DNA of 64,000 bases, taken from assembly GCA_006503475.1 (NCBI GenBank), contig RSEH01000118.1, forward strand, positions 1 through 64,000. The letters run 5' to 3'. The notes under the pieces were generated by a model, which saw nothing but the letters and a program-made list of their open reading frames with translations, was not told the origin of the DNA and searched no databases. Both the position numbers and the translations under genes were made by a program. This document shows positions 40,781-50,371 of the stretch, in pieces (the stretch's first letter is position 1; every line of letters begins with the position of its first letter). The stretch comes from Stentor roeselii. Lineage: Eukaryota > Ciliophora > Heterotrichea > Heterotrichida > Stentoridae.

Positions 40781-41973
40781 TGATTAAATAATTTCACTCC
40801 TTTTAAGTACCTTTGGTCAGAATCAGCATTGAAAAGATGAGAAGAGATATCAAGTCGAATATTTTTTAGAATAAGAGGAGTCACTGACCTGTCTTTTTTT
40901 GTTTTGTAGAAACGAGGGACTTTTTTAACTGCTTTCATTGGAAACTTCGCAGGGTACTCTGGGATTGTTATTGTTAATAGTGTTGGAGGACTTACTTTTA
41001 ACTTCATTGGTGAATTGTAAACTGAAGGCAGGTGCCACTCGTAGTCCTCGATTGACTTACCAGTTTCCATTGCTTTGTTAGAGGTTTGGATGTACTTTTC
41101 GATGATCTCAGGAGTTGACTCGCGCTGGGTTATTATTCGAGGACTTTCTGGAGGAAGGCAGGTTAGGTTTTTACGGTGAATCACTTTTGGCTTTTTATCG
41201 ACAAAGTAATCACTTTTTTGGGATTCCTGCTTTTTTAGCAGGTCTTTTAGGAATTTTGGGATTCGGTCACGTTGGCTTGAAAACTTCTCTGTTTGACTTA
41301 GAGGGTTGATAGGAATTTCTTCTCTTTCTTCCTTTTCAGCAATAGGCTGAACCACAACAGGGACCTGTTCCACTCTTTTCAATTCAAACCCATCATCCAA
41401 AGTGGCAAGTTTGGCCGGAAGTACTTTAGTGATCTTAACAATTAAAATCCTTCCCTGAACAAAAACACTAACATCAGACCCTTCTCTAACAAACAAGTAC
41501 TTTCCAAGTTCCCTTCTGACATCCGAGCAGTTATGTTCAAAATCCAAGTAATACTCGACCAATACAGCTTTAGGTACAAGAAAGTTGCAAACATTATGCC
41601 TAGCAACAACATCTAAAGTACTCAAAGTAAGTCCATACCCTGCCTTAACATTCCTGCTAGTTCCTTTATTGGTATTCAACACCTTATACCCCAATTCTGA
41701 AAGCATCCAAAACGGTAGATAAATAAAGTCTTCCTCAGCTGAGTACTCCAAAGCAGTGCAATTAATGTTGTTGTGAAATGGCCGTTCAGAAACAATCAAA
41801 AATTGAGGAGGAGCTGGAATCTGCAGTCTTTGAAGAGCTTTTAACACTGATCGAGGAAGGACGATTTTATCTGAGAATTCAAGGTCTTGGGTGTAGGATG
41901 AGTGAGTGGCGAGTGGTAAAATGTTGATGAAATACTTGGAAAAGCGGAGGTCGTTAGGTCTATTAAGATTCAT
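40777..41973 (-). CDS. UFD1-like protein
   Basis: 398 residues. Residues about 30-200 follow the UFD1 fold: DKIVLPRSVLKALQRLQI, then CTALEYSAEEDFIYLPFWMLSELGY (the Nn-subdomain core), then a weaker Nc part with YLFVREGSDVSVFV. UFD1 with NPL4 recruits ubiquitylated substrates to the CDC48/p97 unfoldase. The C-terminal half (about 215-398) is basic and Pro-rich and differs from the usual p97-binding tail, so this may be a diverged paralog and not the canonical UFD1. Convergent with the phosphatase; the stop codons overlap. Stop TAG. Confidence 0.75.
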   Translation of the reverse strand: MNLNRPNDLRFSKYFINILPLATHSSYTQDLEFSDKIVLPRSVLKALQRLQIPAPPQFLIVSERPFHNNINCTALEYSAEEDFIYLPFWMLSELGYKVLNTNKGTSRNVKAGYGLTLSTLDVVARHNVCNFLVPKAVLVEYYLDFEHNCSDVRRELGKYLFVREGSDVSVFVQGRILIVKITKVLPAKLATLDDGFELKRVEQVPVVVQPIAEKEEREEIPINPLSQTEKFSSQRDRIPKFLKDLLKKQESQKSDYFVDKKPKVIHRKNLTCLPPESPRIITQRESTPEIIEKYIQTSNKAMETGKSIEDYEWHLPSVYNSPMKLKVSPPTLLTITIPEYPAKFPMKAVKKVPRFYKTKKDRSVTPLILKNIRLDISSHLFNADSDQRYLKGVKLFNH

Positions 41974-42077
41974 AATAATGAACAGATAAAGCTAGTCAAA
42001 AAGAAACATTTTCATATAAATTTTAAGTTAGTTGAAGAAGATTGTTAGAGAAGTTTAATCGAGTACTAGGTTTATAA

Positions 42078-42902
42078 ATGGTTGACTCTCTAAAATTGCG
42101 AATAGTCGTTTATAAAAACTCCAAAGCTCCCTCTGATGGGCAGGGAGTCCTGATCAGCCCTAACTGGTCTAAAAGTCAAATGCTTAAACTCTGTTCTGAC
42201 ACTCTGAACATCAAGGCGAAAAAAATATTCAATGAAACCGGCCGTGAGTTGGAATCATTTTCCTCAATCACAGAAGGATCAGTTCTATACATATCCCAAG
42301 GCGAGGGTTTCCAAGTAGTTCAATCAGCGACAAAGTCCTGCAAGACCTACGTGCTGTGCATGTTAGGAGCAGCAGCAGTAGGTAAGTCAGCAGTGACCCA
42401 GCGTTACGTGGCGAACAAGTTTGTGCGAGACTACGACCCAACAATAGAAGACTACTACAAGCGAACATCCGTGATAGACGAAGAGTCAACCACCCTGTCA
42501 ATCTTGGACACAGCCGGCATGGAAGACTATTATCCCCTTATCGATGACTGGATCGATAAAAAAGACGGTTTTGTCCTGGTTTATTCAGTCGAATGGGCAG
42601 ATTCTTTACTTCGACTTGAAAGCTTTCATGAGAAAATCCTTCATCGATACCCTGGAAAAGACCCATTCGTTGTTATTGCTGCTAATAAAGTCGATAGTCC
42701 AAATCGCACTGTCACTGCTGAAGAAGGAAAAAAATTCGCTGATCGACTTGGAGTCAAACATATCGAAGTCTCTGCTGCAACGGGAAATGGCATTGAAGAG
42801 GTCTTTGCTTGTATTGTCAGAGGACTCAGGGCTAAAGCGAGTGTCGCTGCTCCTGATAGTAAGAAGAGTAAAAGCAAGAAAAGTTGGTGCAGCTTACTTT
42901 AG
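42078..42902 (+). CDS. Ras-family GTPase with N-terminal DCX/ubiquitin-like domain
   Basis: 274 residues. Residues 1-80 (LRIVVYKN, then GQGVLIS...SEGS-like VLYISQGE) resemble a doublecortin/ubiquitin-like fold. A Ras-type G domain follows: P-loop GAAAVGKSA (about 97-105), effector region YDPTIEDYY, DTAGMED (about 143), NKVD (about 202), SAA (about 230). It ends in a basic tail and CSLL, a prenylation CAAX box, so it probably sits on membranes. Positions equal to Ras Gly12 and Gly13 are Ala and Gln61 is Met; in Ras such changes impair GTP hydrolysis, so this one may stay GTP-bound. ATG preceded by TTTATAA, stop TAG. Confidence 0.85.
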   Translation: MVDSLKLRIVVYKNSKAPSDGQGVLISPNWSKSQMLKLCSDTLNIKAKKIFNETGRELESFSSITEGSVLYISQGEGFQVVQSATKSCKTYVLCMLGAAAVGKSAVTQRYVANKFVRDYDPTIEDYYKRTSVIDEESTTLSILDTAGMEDYYPLIDDWIDKKDGFVLVYSVEWADSLLRLESFHEKILHRYPGKDPFVVIAANKVDSPNRTVTAEEGKKFADRLGVKHIEVSAATGNGIEEVFACIVRGLRAKASVAAPDSKKSKSKKSWCSLL

Positions 42903-43147
42903 ATAATGGGAGTTTATTTTTGATTAGGATTGATTTTAACCTGGGTGGAGAGAAATTACTGATGAGCTATTAATGTTACTGAAGAAATGTTATTTGTTGA
43001 AATTTTTCTCACTTTTGAAAAGTCCTGAAAGAGAAATTTCTGGATTTCAGTTCTTTCTTATTAAATTTCTAGCTTTTTACTCTTTTCTATTCTTTGCCAG
43101 TATCTCGCATTATTGAAGTCCTATATCGGCCATTCAAGAAATAATTT

Positions 43148-44287
43148 ATGTCTCTTACAAGTCTCAACTGGGTGACTCTTCTTGAAGTGCTTTCTGAAGT
43201 GCACTCTAACAAGGTGCATCTTCGAATTCTAGACACAATAATCTTCGACCACCTCAGCACCCAGCGTCCACTTTTTTGGGTTTTCACGAGTCCATCAGGG
43301 ATTTTGCAGAAAAACAACATCCGTGAGTGGACAACTCCTGAAATCATTGACAACATTTCAAATGTTATGAATAAAAACAAAAACACCAAAATATTTAAAA
43401 TCCTTTCGAATGGTGAAAGACTAGTCTTGTCAAGTGCTTCGATAGAAACAGTGACTTCTGGACATTTAAAAGCTTTGCAGGTCTTCAACGGGCCAAGTGG
43501 TTTGAGACCTGAGCTTATTGTTCATGATTATTCAGAAGATGAGGAAAAAATCTACACCTTTGAAGGGAATCACCAGAGACTTATTGAAATGTCGAATCCT
43601 TTGAGTCATCGTGTTAAAGCCTTGACTGGACTTACTCGATTTTATATTGGAAAAGCTGTTGCTTTTAAAATTCACAGAATAAGATTTTTGTATTATGTTG
43701 ACCAGTTCTCAGATCCTTGGCTTGCAGGGTTTTCAGAGGTTTTCGTGGAAAAAACAGAAAAAATATCGAAAAGTTTGAAAAAAAACTTTTCTAGGTCGTA
43801 CTCGAAAATACCTACTTCACAGATTTCGAAAGAATGGAGAATGTTTAGTAAAGGAACACCTATTGTTAGAGGGCAGCCAGTAGTTGCTAATGATTCACTT
43901 AAAGTCAATAAATCACTGCAAAAAGTAGGAAAAGAAATGAACTCTACCCTCTACCCTGGCCTTTCAGATTCCTTGAAAACCTTTCCAATTGAAAAAGAAC
44001 TTTACGGAGATCCTTGTCACGGCGACTTCTGCAGTTTAAAATCAATAAAAATCCCGAAATTCGACGAGTCTCTCAGATGTAAAGTCCCTTTTTACCTAAT
44101 AGAAAAAGGCCAGAAAAACACAAACTCTCCTTTTATCCACTTATCCCTTCTGAGACTTCCTAAAAAGCTTTTAAATCTTCAAGAAAAATCATCAAAACTT
44201 CTAAAAAAGCGAGTTTTTCACACAAAAAAAGTCCCTGTTTGTCTAAAATGTTTTATTGTTTACTACAACATCAAGAACAAACAATAA
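43148..44287 (+). CDS. uncharacterised protein
   Basis: 379 residues with no domain I recognise. The N-terminal 140 residues are mixed helical and beta, with LTSLNWVTLLEVLSEV and FWVFTSPSG. The middle (about 150-230) carries aromatic and basic residues, and the rest is basic and low in complexity. A weak LIM- or Ulp-like pattern is not convincing. Its stop TAA lies only 4 bp from the stop of the convergent STPGR gene at 44292. Coding quality is good: strong codon-position bias and a single long frame. Probably ciliate-specific. Confidence 0.75.
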   Translation: MSLTSLNWVTLLEVLSEVHSNKVHLRILDTIIFDHLSTQRPLFWVFTSPSGILQKNNIREWTTPEIIDNISNVMNKNKNTKIFKILSNGERLVLSSASIETVTSGHLKALQVFNGPSGLRPELIVHDYSEDEEKIYTFEGNHQRLIEMSNPLSHRVKALTGLTRFYIGKAVAFKIHRIRFLYYVDQFSDPWLAGFSEVFVEKTEKISKSLKKNFSRSYSKIPTSQISKEWRMFSKGTPIVRGQPVVANDSLKVNKSLQKVGKEMNSTLYPGLSDSLKTFPIEKELYGDPCHGDFCSLKSIKIPKFDESLRCKVPFYLIEKGQKNTNSPFIHLSLLRLPKKLLNLQEKSSKLLKKRVFHTKKVPVCLKCFIVYYNIKNKQ

Positions 44288-44291
44288 TTAA

Positions 44292-44768
44292 TTAATTTTC
44301 GTATGAACCTGGACCTGGATTAACTTGAGTCTTATCTCGAATCGCTTTGCTCCTGATGCCGAGAGGAACACTATAAATCGGGTTTTTTCTTAAAACTGTA
44401 GAAATTTTAGGAAAATACGCATCAGGAGCAGGTGTAGAAAAATGAACTTTTGACTGTATTCGAGATTTTATTGAGTACTTCACTGCTGAGACTCCTAAAG
44501 GCTCGTAAGGGTTGTAGCTTCCTGGCCCTGGAAGACTTTGAAGTCTTTGAACGATTTTCACGTCGTTATGGAAACCTTTAAGTGAAGCGCCTTTATAAGG
44601 AGATTCAGTTTTTGAAGGGAAGTATTTTAATGGCGAAGGAGAGTCTTTGCCTCGCTCACTCAACACACTCGATCTCTGACCTAAGCCGAAAGACGTTCCT
44701 TTTAAAGACAGGTCGACGGAATAAGCCTTGTTCAGCCCATTTGATAAAGACTTTCCTTGTTTTTTCAT
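44292..44768 (-). CDS. short STPGR-motif protein
   Basis: 158 residues. Two clear PGPGSY motifs (about 80-85 and at the C-terminal end, PGPGSYEN) and one degenerate TPAPDAY between them, with the intervening S-I-K-S-R pattern of the STPGR family. It probably binds ciliary or cortical microtubules, like the much longer protein at 30731-32797. Residues 1-70 are basic and Ser-rich. It is divergent to the next gene with a 25-bp spacer, and convergent to the previous one with 4 bp between stops. Stop TAA. Confidence 0.75.
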   Translation of the reverse strand: MKKQGKSLSNGLNKAYSVDLSLKGTSFGLGQRSSVLSERGKDSPSPLKYFPSKTESPYKGASLKGFHNDVKIVQRLQSLPGPGSYNPYEPLGVSAVKYSIKSRIQSKVHFSTPAPDAYFPKISTVLRKNPIYSVPLGIRSKAIRDKTQVNPGPGSYEN

Positions 44769-44793
44769 TTATTCGAGTTTTTTCATATAAAAC

Positions 44794-45534
44794 ATGATTC
44801 ATGCTCTGAAAAGATGCGCTTCGAAGTTGAAATTCAGAATTGACCAGCAAGTCAATAAACAAAGAGGCACTTTTCTAGACCGCTCAGTGAAAGACGCGAA
44901 GATTGTCTTCGGGTTAAAGTTTAGTGACTTCAAAAAAACACCTGATCTTAACCTTGGAGACTCGAAACTCGACAGGTTGAGTCAAGCTTCTCAGGCTTTT
45001 TTGGTGAAAGGACTTCAGAAGTTCACTGAAACTTTTCCTGAAGACCAGTCAATTAAAACGACTTTTGATGGGTTTAAAGGAAATGATTTCAATATGAACT
45101 CGCATATTGAGTACTTTTTTAGAAGTGTTGTTATGGTTGGATTTGAAAATGGAGTTTTTGTGTCTGGAGAAGAAACTGCCTTTGATTGTCTTGGGGAGTT
45201 TAAAGGATGTCATGATTTGGTTGTTTATAGGGATGAAAGACCGGTGATTATTTGTAGCTTTGCAAGAACTGGAGAGAAATCGAAGGGATTAGGAATGGAA
45301 AAAGCGTTTTGTTCTAATTTGTTTGAACTTTATTCACAGTATTGGAAAGCTCCTGGAAATGATGTTTTTGGATGTATTTCGGATTTGAATAACTGGATTT
45401 TTTTGAAGTATGATGGGAAAAAGTTTTACAGGACTCATAGGATTTATAAACTTGCTTTGCATAATACTGCTGTTGTTTCTTTAGCGATAAAAATTCTTAA
45501 TATCCTTGAATCTAGGATTAATTTAATTAACTAG
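44794..45534 (+). CDS. uncharacterised protein, nuclease-like fold suspected
   Basis: 246 residues. The first ~35 residues (MIHALKRCASKLKFRI) are basic and amphipathic and could target mitochondria. The part about 125-235 has an E...D-L-V-V-Y...P-V-I-I-C pattern that recalls restriction-endonuclease-like domains, but the usual E-x-K is not obvious (ICS instead), so I do not assign a nuclease. FGCISDLNNWIFLKYDGKKF is typical of a family of plant/protist endonuclease-like proteins. The gene starts 25 bp from the divergent STPGR gene. Stop TAG. Confidence 0.65.
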   Translation: MIHALKRCASKLKFRIDQQVNKQRGTFLDRSVKDAKIVFGLKFSDFKKTPDLNLGDSKLDRLSQASQAFLVKGLQKFTETFPEDQSIKTTFDGFKGNDFNMNSHIEYFFRSVVMVGFENGVFVSGEETAFDCLGEFKGCHDLVVYRDERPVIICSFARTGEKSKGLGMEKAFCSNLFELYSQYWKAPGNDVFGCISDLNNWIFLKYDGKKFYRTHRIYKLALHNTAVVSLAIKILNILESRINLIN

Positions 45535-46067
45535 TAGAGATTGGAAGTTTGTTGAGTTACTTTTTAATAATTGAGGAAGGGTTTCTTTAGATAATAATAT
45601 TTTTATTGTAATGTCAATTTATGATGTTTTTGTTTGAGTTAGGCATTATACTATTTTTATTCCTTATGATTGCATAATCAGCATAAAGTCTTAAAATGCA
45701 GCATATAACTTTTAATTCTTTGTTATAAAATATTTATTCTTTAACTCTAATAATATCCAAGTTGTTAGCTTAAGACTTATAATTCATTATCATATTAAAA
45801 ATCACTTAAATTAAAGTAATCATCATGAACAATTTCAATAATCAAAGCTGATAACAAATAACTAGCCATATATTTAGGTTCATTTTATTATAATATTAAT
45901 TATTTATTCGAGGGGGGCCTTAAAGATTTGTGTATTTAATAATAAGTTCAAGCCAATTGTTTGAGACCCAAAAAATTCTTTTTTAAACGTGATTCTTGTT
46001 AGATTGAAGAAATGTGAATTGCCCTCCATTAAATAATACCTTCTCCTATTTACAAAAGTAATTATAA
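45535..46067. other. intergenic region
   Basis: 533 bp without a gene; AT-rich. A short G-run (GAGGGGGGCC at 45909-45918) stands out near its middle. No repeat or RNA gene seen. Confidence 0.4.
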
Positions 46068-47240
46068 ATGGAAGGAGGTTTACTTCAATCTATGAGGATT
46101 CGAAATAACTTCGGAGAAATTATTGTTCCCAAGCAGCTTTTCTATGGAATATCAATTGAATCTACGGAAAAGGTAGCTCCAAATGACTTCAAAAATGCTA
46201 TATTTTTTCTGAAAGACAGATCAACAGGATTTCTGGTATCACTATCAGAAACTATGATCAATGGTTCTCTTCAAAAAGTTGGTCTTCTCTTAACAACAGC
46301 TCACTCATTGACAAATATAAAGACCGGGCTTCCTCATAAATCCATGCTGACCTGTACTCTTGGAGATAGTCATGACAAGGCTTACTTTTTGAAAGAATTT
46401 ACAACACATTCATCAGTGGAATATACAAGTATTTCAACAGGTTGCGACTATTACTTACCAGGAGATATAGCGATTCTGCTGATTATCCTGAAACAATGTG
46501 AACCATCAGGTTTTTTTGAACCATTTGACTTCTCCGAGTCGATACCGAGCATGCCTTGCTATATACCTGGATATGCAACTTTTGAAGGCTACCCAAGAAA
46601 CAGGAACCCTGAACTGACCATCAATGAAAAAAAAATAAAGAAAAATATTCATGAAATTCTCAGAAAAAAAAAAAAATTAACCTTTTCACATGGTCAAGTC
46701 CTTCATGAAAGCAATACTTTGATTGAAGTTTCATGTAGTACTGCTTGTTTAATGAGTGGAGCACCGATCATTAGTCAAGGCAAGTTCCTTGGGATATATG
46801 TTGGTGGTCCACCACTTCCAGGACAAAGAGAACTTATGAGGATTATTAGCCACTTACGTAAACAAGAATTTGAAGAAGCTTCAAGGTTAGTCGATGACTT
46901 GAAGGCTTTTGACTACTTGTATGAGAATTCAATTTTGAAAGAATTTCGTGGAAATTATGAGTTTTCTATTAATATGTTTAAAGGAGAACAAAATAAATCC
47001 ATTTACATGAGTCATTTTCAACAGGATCGGATAGAGTGGCTCATTGAAAAAGCCTTTGGTTTAATATTTGAACTTTCACGGTATTATAGGCAGAGGGATG
47101 GCTTTTATGCTAATATTGGAATCAGTTATAAAAATGATATATTTCGTAAACTTGATCTATTTATTCAAGGATTTTCTACAGTGGCAAACATGAGTTTCGT
47201 GAATATTGCTGAATTAATAGTTTATCTTACGACATTTTAA
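46068..47240 (+). CDS. trypsin-fold serine protease-like protein
   Basis: 390 residues. Residues about 45-250 have the chymotrypsin order: LLLTTAHSL with His79, GDIAILL with Asp133, then CLMSGAPIIS...GIYVG with Ser230, in place of the usual LTAAHC, DIALL and GDSGGP. So a complete triad seems present. No signal peptide is visible, which argues for a cytosolic or HtrA-like enzyme, but there is no PDZ domain. A basic insert lies between Asp and Ser (about 185-205). The C-terminal 140 residues are helical and unassigned. ATG preceded by TTATAA, stop TAA. Confidence 0.75.
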   Translation: MEGGLLQSMRIRNNFGEIIVPKQLFYGISIESTEKVAPNDFKNAIFFLKDRSTGFLVSLSETMINGSLQKVGLLLTTAHSLTNIKTGLPHKSMLTCTLGDSHDKAYFLKEFTTHSSVEYTSISTGCDYYLPGDIAILLIILKQCEPSGFFEPFDFSESIPSMPCYIPGYATFEGYPRNRNPELTINEKKIKKNIHEILRKKKKLTFSHGQVLHESNTLIEVSCSTACLMSGAPIISQGKFLGIYVGGPPLPGQRELMRIISHLRKQEFEEASRLVDDLKAFDYLYENSILKEFRGNYEFSINMFKGEQNKSIYMSHFQQDRIEWLIEKAFGLIFELSRYYRQRDGFYANIGISYKNDIFRKLDLFIQGFSTVANMSFVNIAELIVYLTTF

Positions 47241-48018
47241 ATAGTTATTCATTATATATTATATCTTGAATATTTTATATGGAAACGTAGGATGAATAAC
47301 CATGATTTAATTATTACCATTTATTCAATCTACGAATTAACAATCAAATAATCTAATGATGAAAATGCTTCTTATATCATAATCTTAGCATTTAATATAA
47401 ATCAATTTAACTTTGTCTTATTGATTATTAAAATCATATCCTAATCACAATAGCACATAAACATCTCTGGGTTAATTGAAGTAGTGAATTTCATCGATAT
47501 GATATCTAAGTTATATACTTCATTTGAATCTAGTTTATAAATTTATTTTGCATATATCCTTAGTTTTTTAGTCTGAAATCTAATTTGGCCATTTAATTCA
47601 GTAAAGATATTAATTATTTTTTTAATTAATATTCCATTCTTTTGTAACTTTGAAGCTATCATTAAAAACACTCACAATCCGTTTATTTCATATTTATCTT
47701 AAAATTCTTAGCGAAATTTGATTAAGAAATATATTTTCAAAGTTCTAAACAAAATTCTTTCTGAATCATGCTTATCTAAACAAACCTGAGAAAATGAAAC
47801 ATAAAATATTTTATTTAATAATATCATCATATCTATATACTACATCTAGAATACCTTGAAAAATCCCAGCGAAATAATAAATCAATCCCAAGAATCTCTA
47901 AAATATTATAATAACCCAACTAAAAAATAACCTCAACATCCACTCCAAAATAACTAAACTACCTAAACCCCACTCTAAAACCAATCCCAAATCCTAACTA
48001 AGCAAGCCAAACACTTAA
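47241..48018. other. intergenic region
   Basis: 778 bp of AT-rich sequence with no open frame I can support and no repeat. The last 200 bp before the convergent gene's stop are A/C-rich. Confidence 0.4.
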
Positions 48019-48459
48019 TTATCCACTTTCATTTCCAATTTGGCTTTCCAGGTCCGATAACCTTCTTTGAAGTTTCAACAAAAGCTGTTGCATGGCCGTT
48101 TTTTCTCCTTTAAGTGCAGTGATTTGCTGTTGCATCCTGTTGTTTTCTTGTTTCTGATGCACAAAGTGTCTTTTCATTTCATCTTCAATTCTACTGAGTT
48201 CATTCATCAAGTACTTGCGAAGGTCTAATATTTTGGCATTGAGAGCACTTTCAAGTGAGTCTTTTTCCGATCTCAGCAGATGAACATCTCTTTTGTTGTT
48301 TGAAATGTCATCGTTTAAAGATTTGACGTTATCTTCAAGACCTACCAGTTTTCCTTTCAAAGAAGAAGAGTTGCCTCCCATTGATATCGAAGTTGCGCTG
48401 GCTAAGTTGTTCACTCGAAGACTTTCCTCGTAGCCGGTGATGCCGAGACTTCTGTTCAT
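48019..48459 (-). CDS. short coiled-coil protein
   Basis: 146 residues. From about residue 35 to the end the sequence is one coiled coil with clear heptads (VGLEDNVKSLNDDISNN onward, rich in Q, E, K and L). The first 30 residues are Ser- and Asn-rich. It could be a basal-body or cytoskeletal linker, but this is a guess from shape alone. It follows a large gene-poor region and lies on the same strand as the next coiled-coil gene, 144 bp away. Stop TAA. Confidence 0.75.
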   Translation of the reverse strand: MNRSLGITGYEESLRVNNLASATSISMGGNSSSLKGKLVGLEDNVKSLNDDISNNKRDVHLLRSEKDSLESALNAKILDLRKYLMNELSRIEDEMKRHFVHQKQENNRMQQQITALKGEKTAMQQLLLKLQRRLSDLESQIGNESG

Positions 48460-48603
48460 ATTTATTTGGATTTAGGGTTTTTTATGCCTGATGTTTTAGT
48501 ATTTTTCGAGAGGTGATGTTGAAAGACTTTTGTTGATGTTTTCATTGTTTATGATAGAAAAATAGTTTTTTTCATTAAGAGGATTTCATATCTTTCGTTA
48601 TTC

Positions 48604-50226
48604 TTAACAATCTACTTTTAATTGGTAATTTTCTAGTTCATTCTCCAATTTTTCAATAAAGTTTTTAAGTTCAGTGATCTCCTCTTGTGCAGAAAGTTCA
48701 CAGGCAAGAATCTGCTGTTTTTCCTTTTCATGTTCTTGACTTGATATTAAAATTTGATTTTTCAAGTCTTCAATGATCAGGTTTTTCTTGTCAAGCATTT
48801 CTTTCAAAAGGCTGATTTCATGAGACTTGTCATTTTTCAGTAGTTTCTTCGGCGAGTTATGAGGATAAAATCCTTTTTTCAAAGAGTTAATGATTTCCTC
48901 TTGCTGTTCATTAAGTTCTTCAGCTTTTTGAAGTGAGTTCTGAGCATCTTCATGAATTTTCTGAAAGGTTTGAAATTCAATAATGAGTTTTGTGTATTTT
49001 TTACTGATCTCGCTTTGGCTGAGTTCTTTGATTTCAGCCCGGTTCCTTTGATTTTCTTCTGAAAGATGAGAAATTTGACTAGCCTGGGCTGAAACAAGCG
49101 ATTTCATCTCAGCCAGCTGTGAAAGAAGGGCTTTATTCAAGTTTTCTTGTTGTCCCTTAGAAGAACTCTGTGATTTAAGCAGAAGAGCCTCTTGCTGCGA
49201 GTAAGAATATCTCAAGGTCTCTAGTTCTTTATGCAATTTTTCTAGTTGTTCATTGTGAAGTTCATTTAAAAAGTCGACCTGTTGTTTATGTTCTTCAATC
49301 AATTTCTTCTTTCCTGCAAGTTTACTGTTAACACTTCCATGTCCAGTTAAATGAACAGGAATCTTCGTGATCGACTTGCCTTTTTCTTCAGATTTTATCA
49401 AAAAAAGATTCAATTCTTCCTTTAACTTGAAATTTTCACTTCTAAGTAAATTCACTTTTTCTTTATTCCCATTTAAAAGTGCTTCATACTTTTCTTGAAA
49501 CCTGACAATCATCGAACCAAGTCGAAATATTTCTTGTTGATAGTCTTCCAACTGTCTAGACCTTTCATCAGAAGCTTCAGGAACTTGTTGAAGACTAAAA
49601 TTTTCAACATTTTCCAGATTTTGCGAGAGATTTTCAAAGTTTCTTTCTAAGTATCTCTGTTTTTCCGCTGCTCTTTCAAGGTGACTTTCACAAACTCTTA
49701 CCTTTTTATCCATTTCTTCCAAGTCCTGCACCAGGTCGAGTTCCAGTTCAAAAACAAGATTTTTCAAATGAGTTTTCAATGAAAAATTCGACTCGCTTTG
49801 CTCTGGCAGGTTCTCAAGTCGACCTTGCAAAGAACTGAGCTGTTCATTTAAAATTTTACTTTCTTTATACAAACGGTCGACAGAGGACTCAGCTAACAAA
49901 AGACTTTCTTTAAGTTTTTTGTTGTCTTTTTCGAAAAATAAGCATTTTCGGCAGTTTGGAGATGAAGGAGCTTCTTTTAACTGACGTTCAAGATGCGCTA
50001 TTCTTAAAGTCAGGGAAGCGATTTCTTCTTCTTTTTGTTTTAAAGCTGAGGATGACTCGGATTGGTTCAGCTGGTACTCGAGAAGGGTCAGGTCTTGCTT
50101 TGCTTTGTAACTTGCGAAGGAGGAGAGACCTTGAGGGGCGGAGTTGTTGGAGTAGGGCTTGATGTGGGTGTAGAAATGGGAAGATGTGTGGGACTCGGGT
50201 TTTTTAGTCAGAATTGACTTTTGCAT
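48604..50226 (-). CDS. long coiled-coil protein
   Basis: 540 residues, nearly all predicted coiled coil from about residue 45, in three or four blocks with short breaks near 300 and 430 (KKGFYPHNSPKK region). The N terminus is basic, Ser-rich (MQKSILTKKPESHTS). No motor head, FERM, GRIP or other domain is visible. Proteins like this in ciliates often belong to centrioles, basal bodies or the membrane skeleton. It starts 145 bp from the divergent nucleotidyltransferase-like gene. Stop TAA. Confidence 0.8.
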   Translation of the reverse strand: MQKSILTKKPESHTSSHFYTHIKPYSNNSAPQGLSSFASYKAKQDLTLLEYQLNQSESSSALKQKEEEIASLTLRIAHLERQLKEAPSSPNCRKCLFFEKDNKKLKESLLLAESSVDRLYKESKILNEQLSSLQGRLENLPEQSESNFSLKTHLKNLVFELELDLVQDLEEMDKKVRVCESHLERAAEKQRYLERNFENLSQNLENVENFSLQQVPEASDERSRQLEDYQQEIFRLGSMIVRFQEKYEALLNGNKEKVNLLRSENFKLKEELNLFLIKSEEKGKSITKIPVHLTGHGSVNSKLAGKKKLIEEHKQQVDFLNELHNEQLEKLHKELETLRYSYSQQEALLLKSQSSSKGQQENLNKALLSQLAEMKSLVSAQASQISHLSEENQRNRAEIKELSQSEISKKYTKLIIEFQTFQKIHEDAQNSLQKAEELNEQQEEIINSLKKGFYPHNSPKKLLKNDKSHEISLLKEMLDKKNLIIEDLKNQILISSQEHEKEKQQILACELSAQEEITELKNFIEKLENELENYQLKVDC

Positions 50227-50371
50227 TTATCATGGGTGTTAATTTGGGATGATTATAACTGTTGATGGGGATTTTTCAAGGAGGAGGATTTGAAGAGAAT
50301 GTTGGGAAAGATGATATTTTTTTAGGAATGGTTTGTTTTGATTAGTGATTTGATCTTCTGAGGGCATATAA

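Noticed and set aside
43087-43488. 133-codon minus-strand frame
   Set aside because: Shadow of the well-supported plus-strand gene at 43148-44287.
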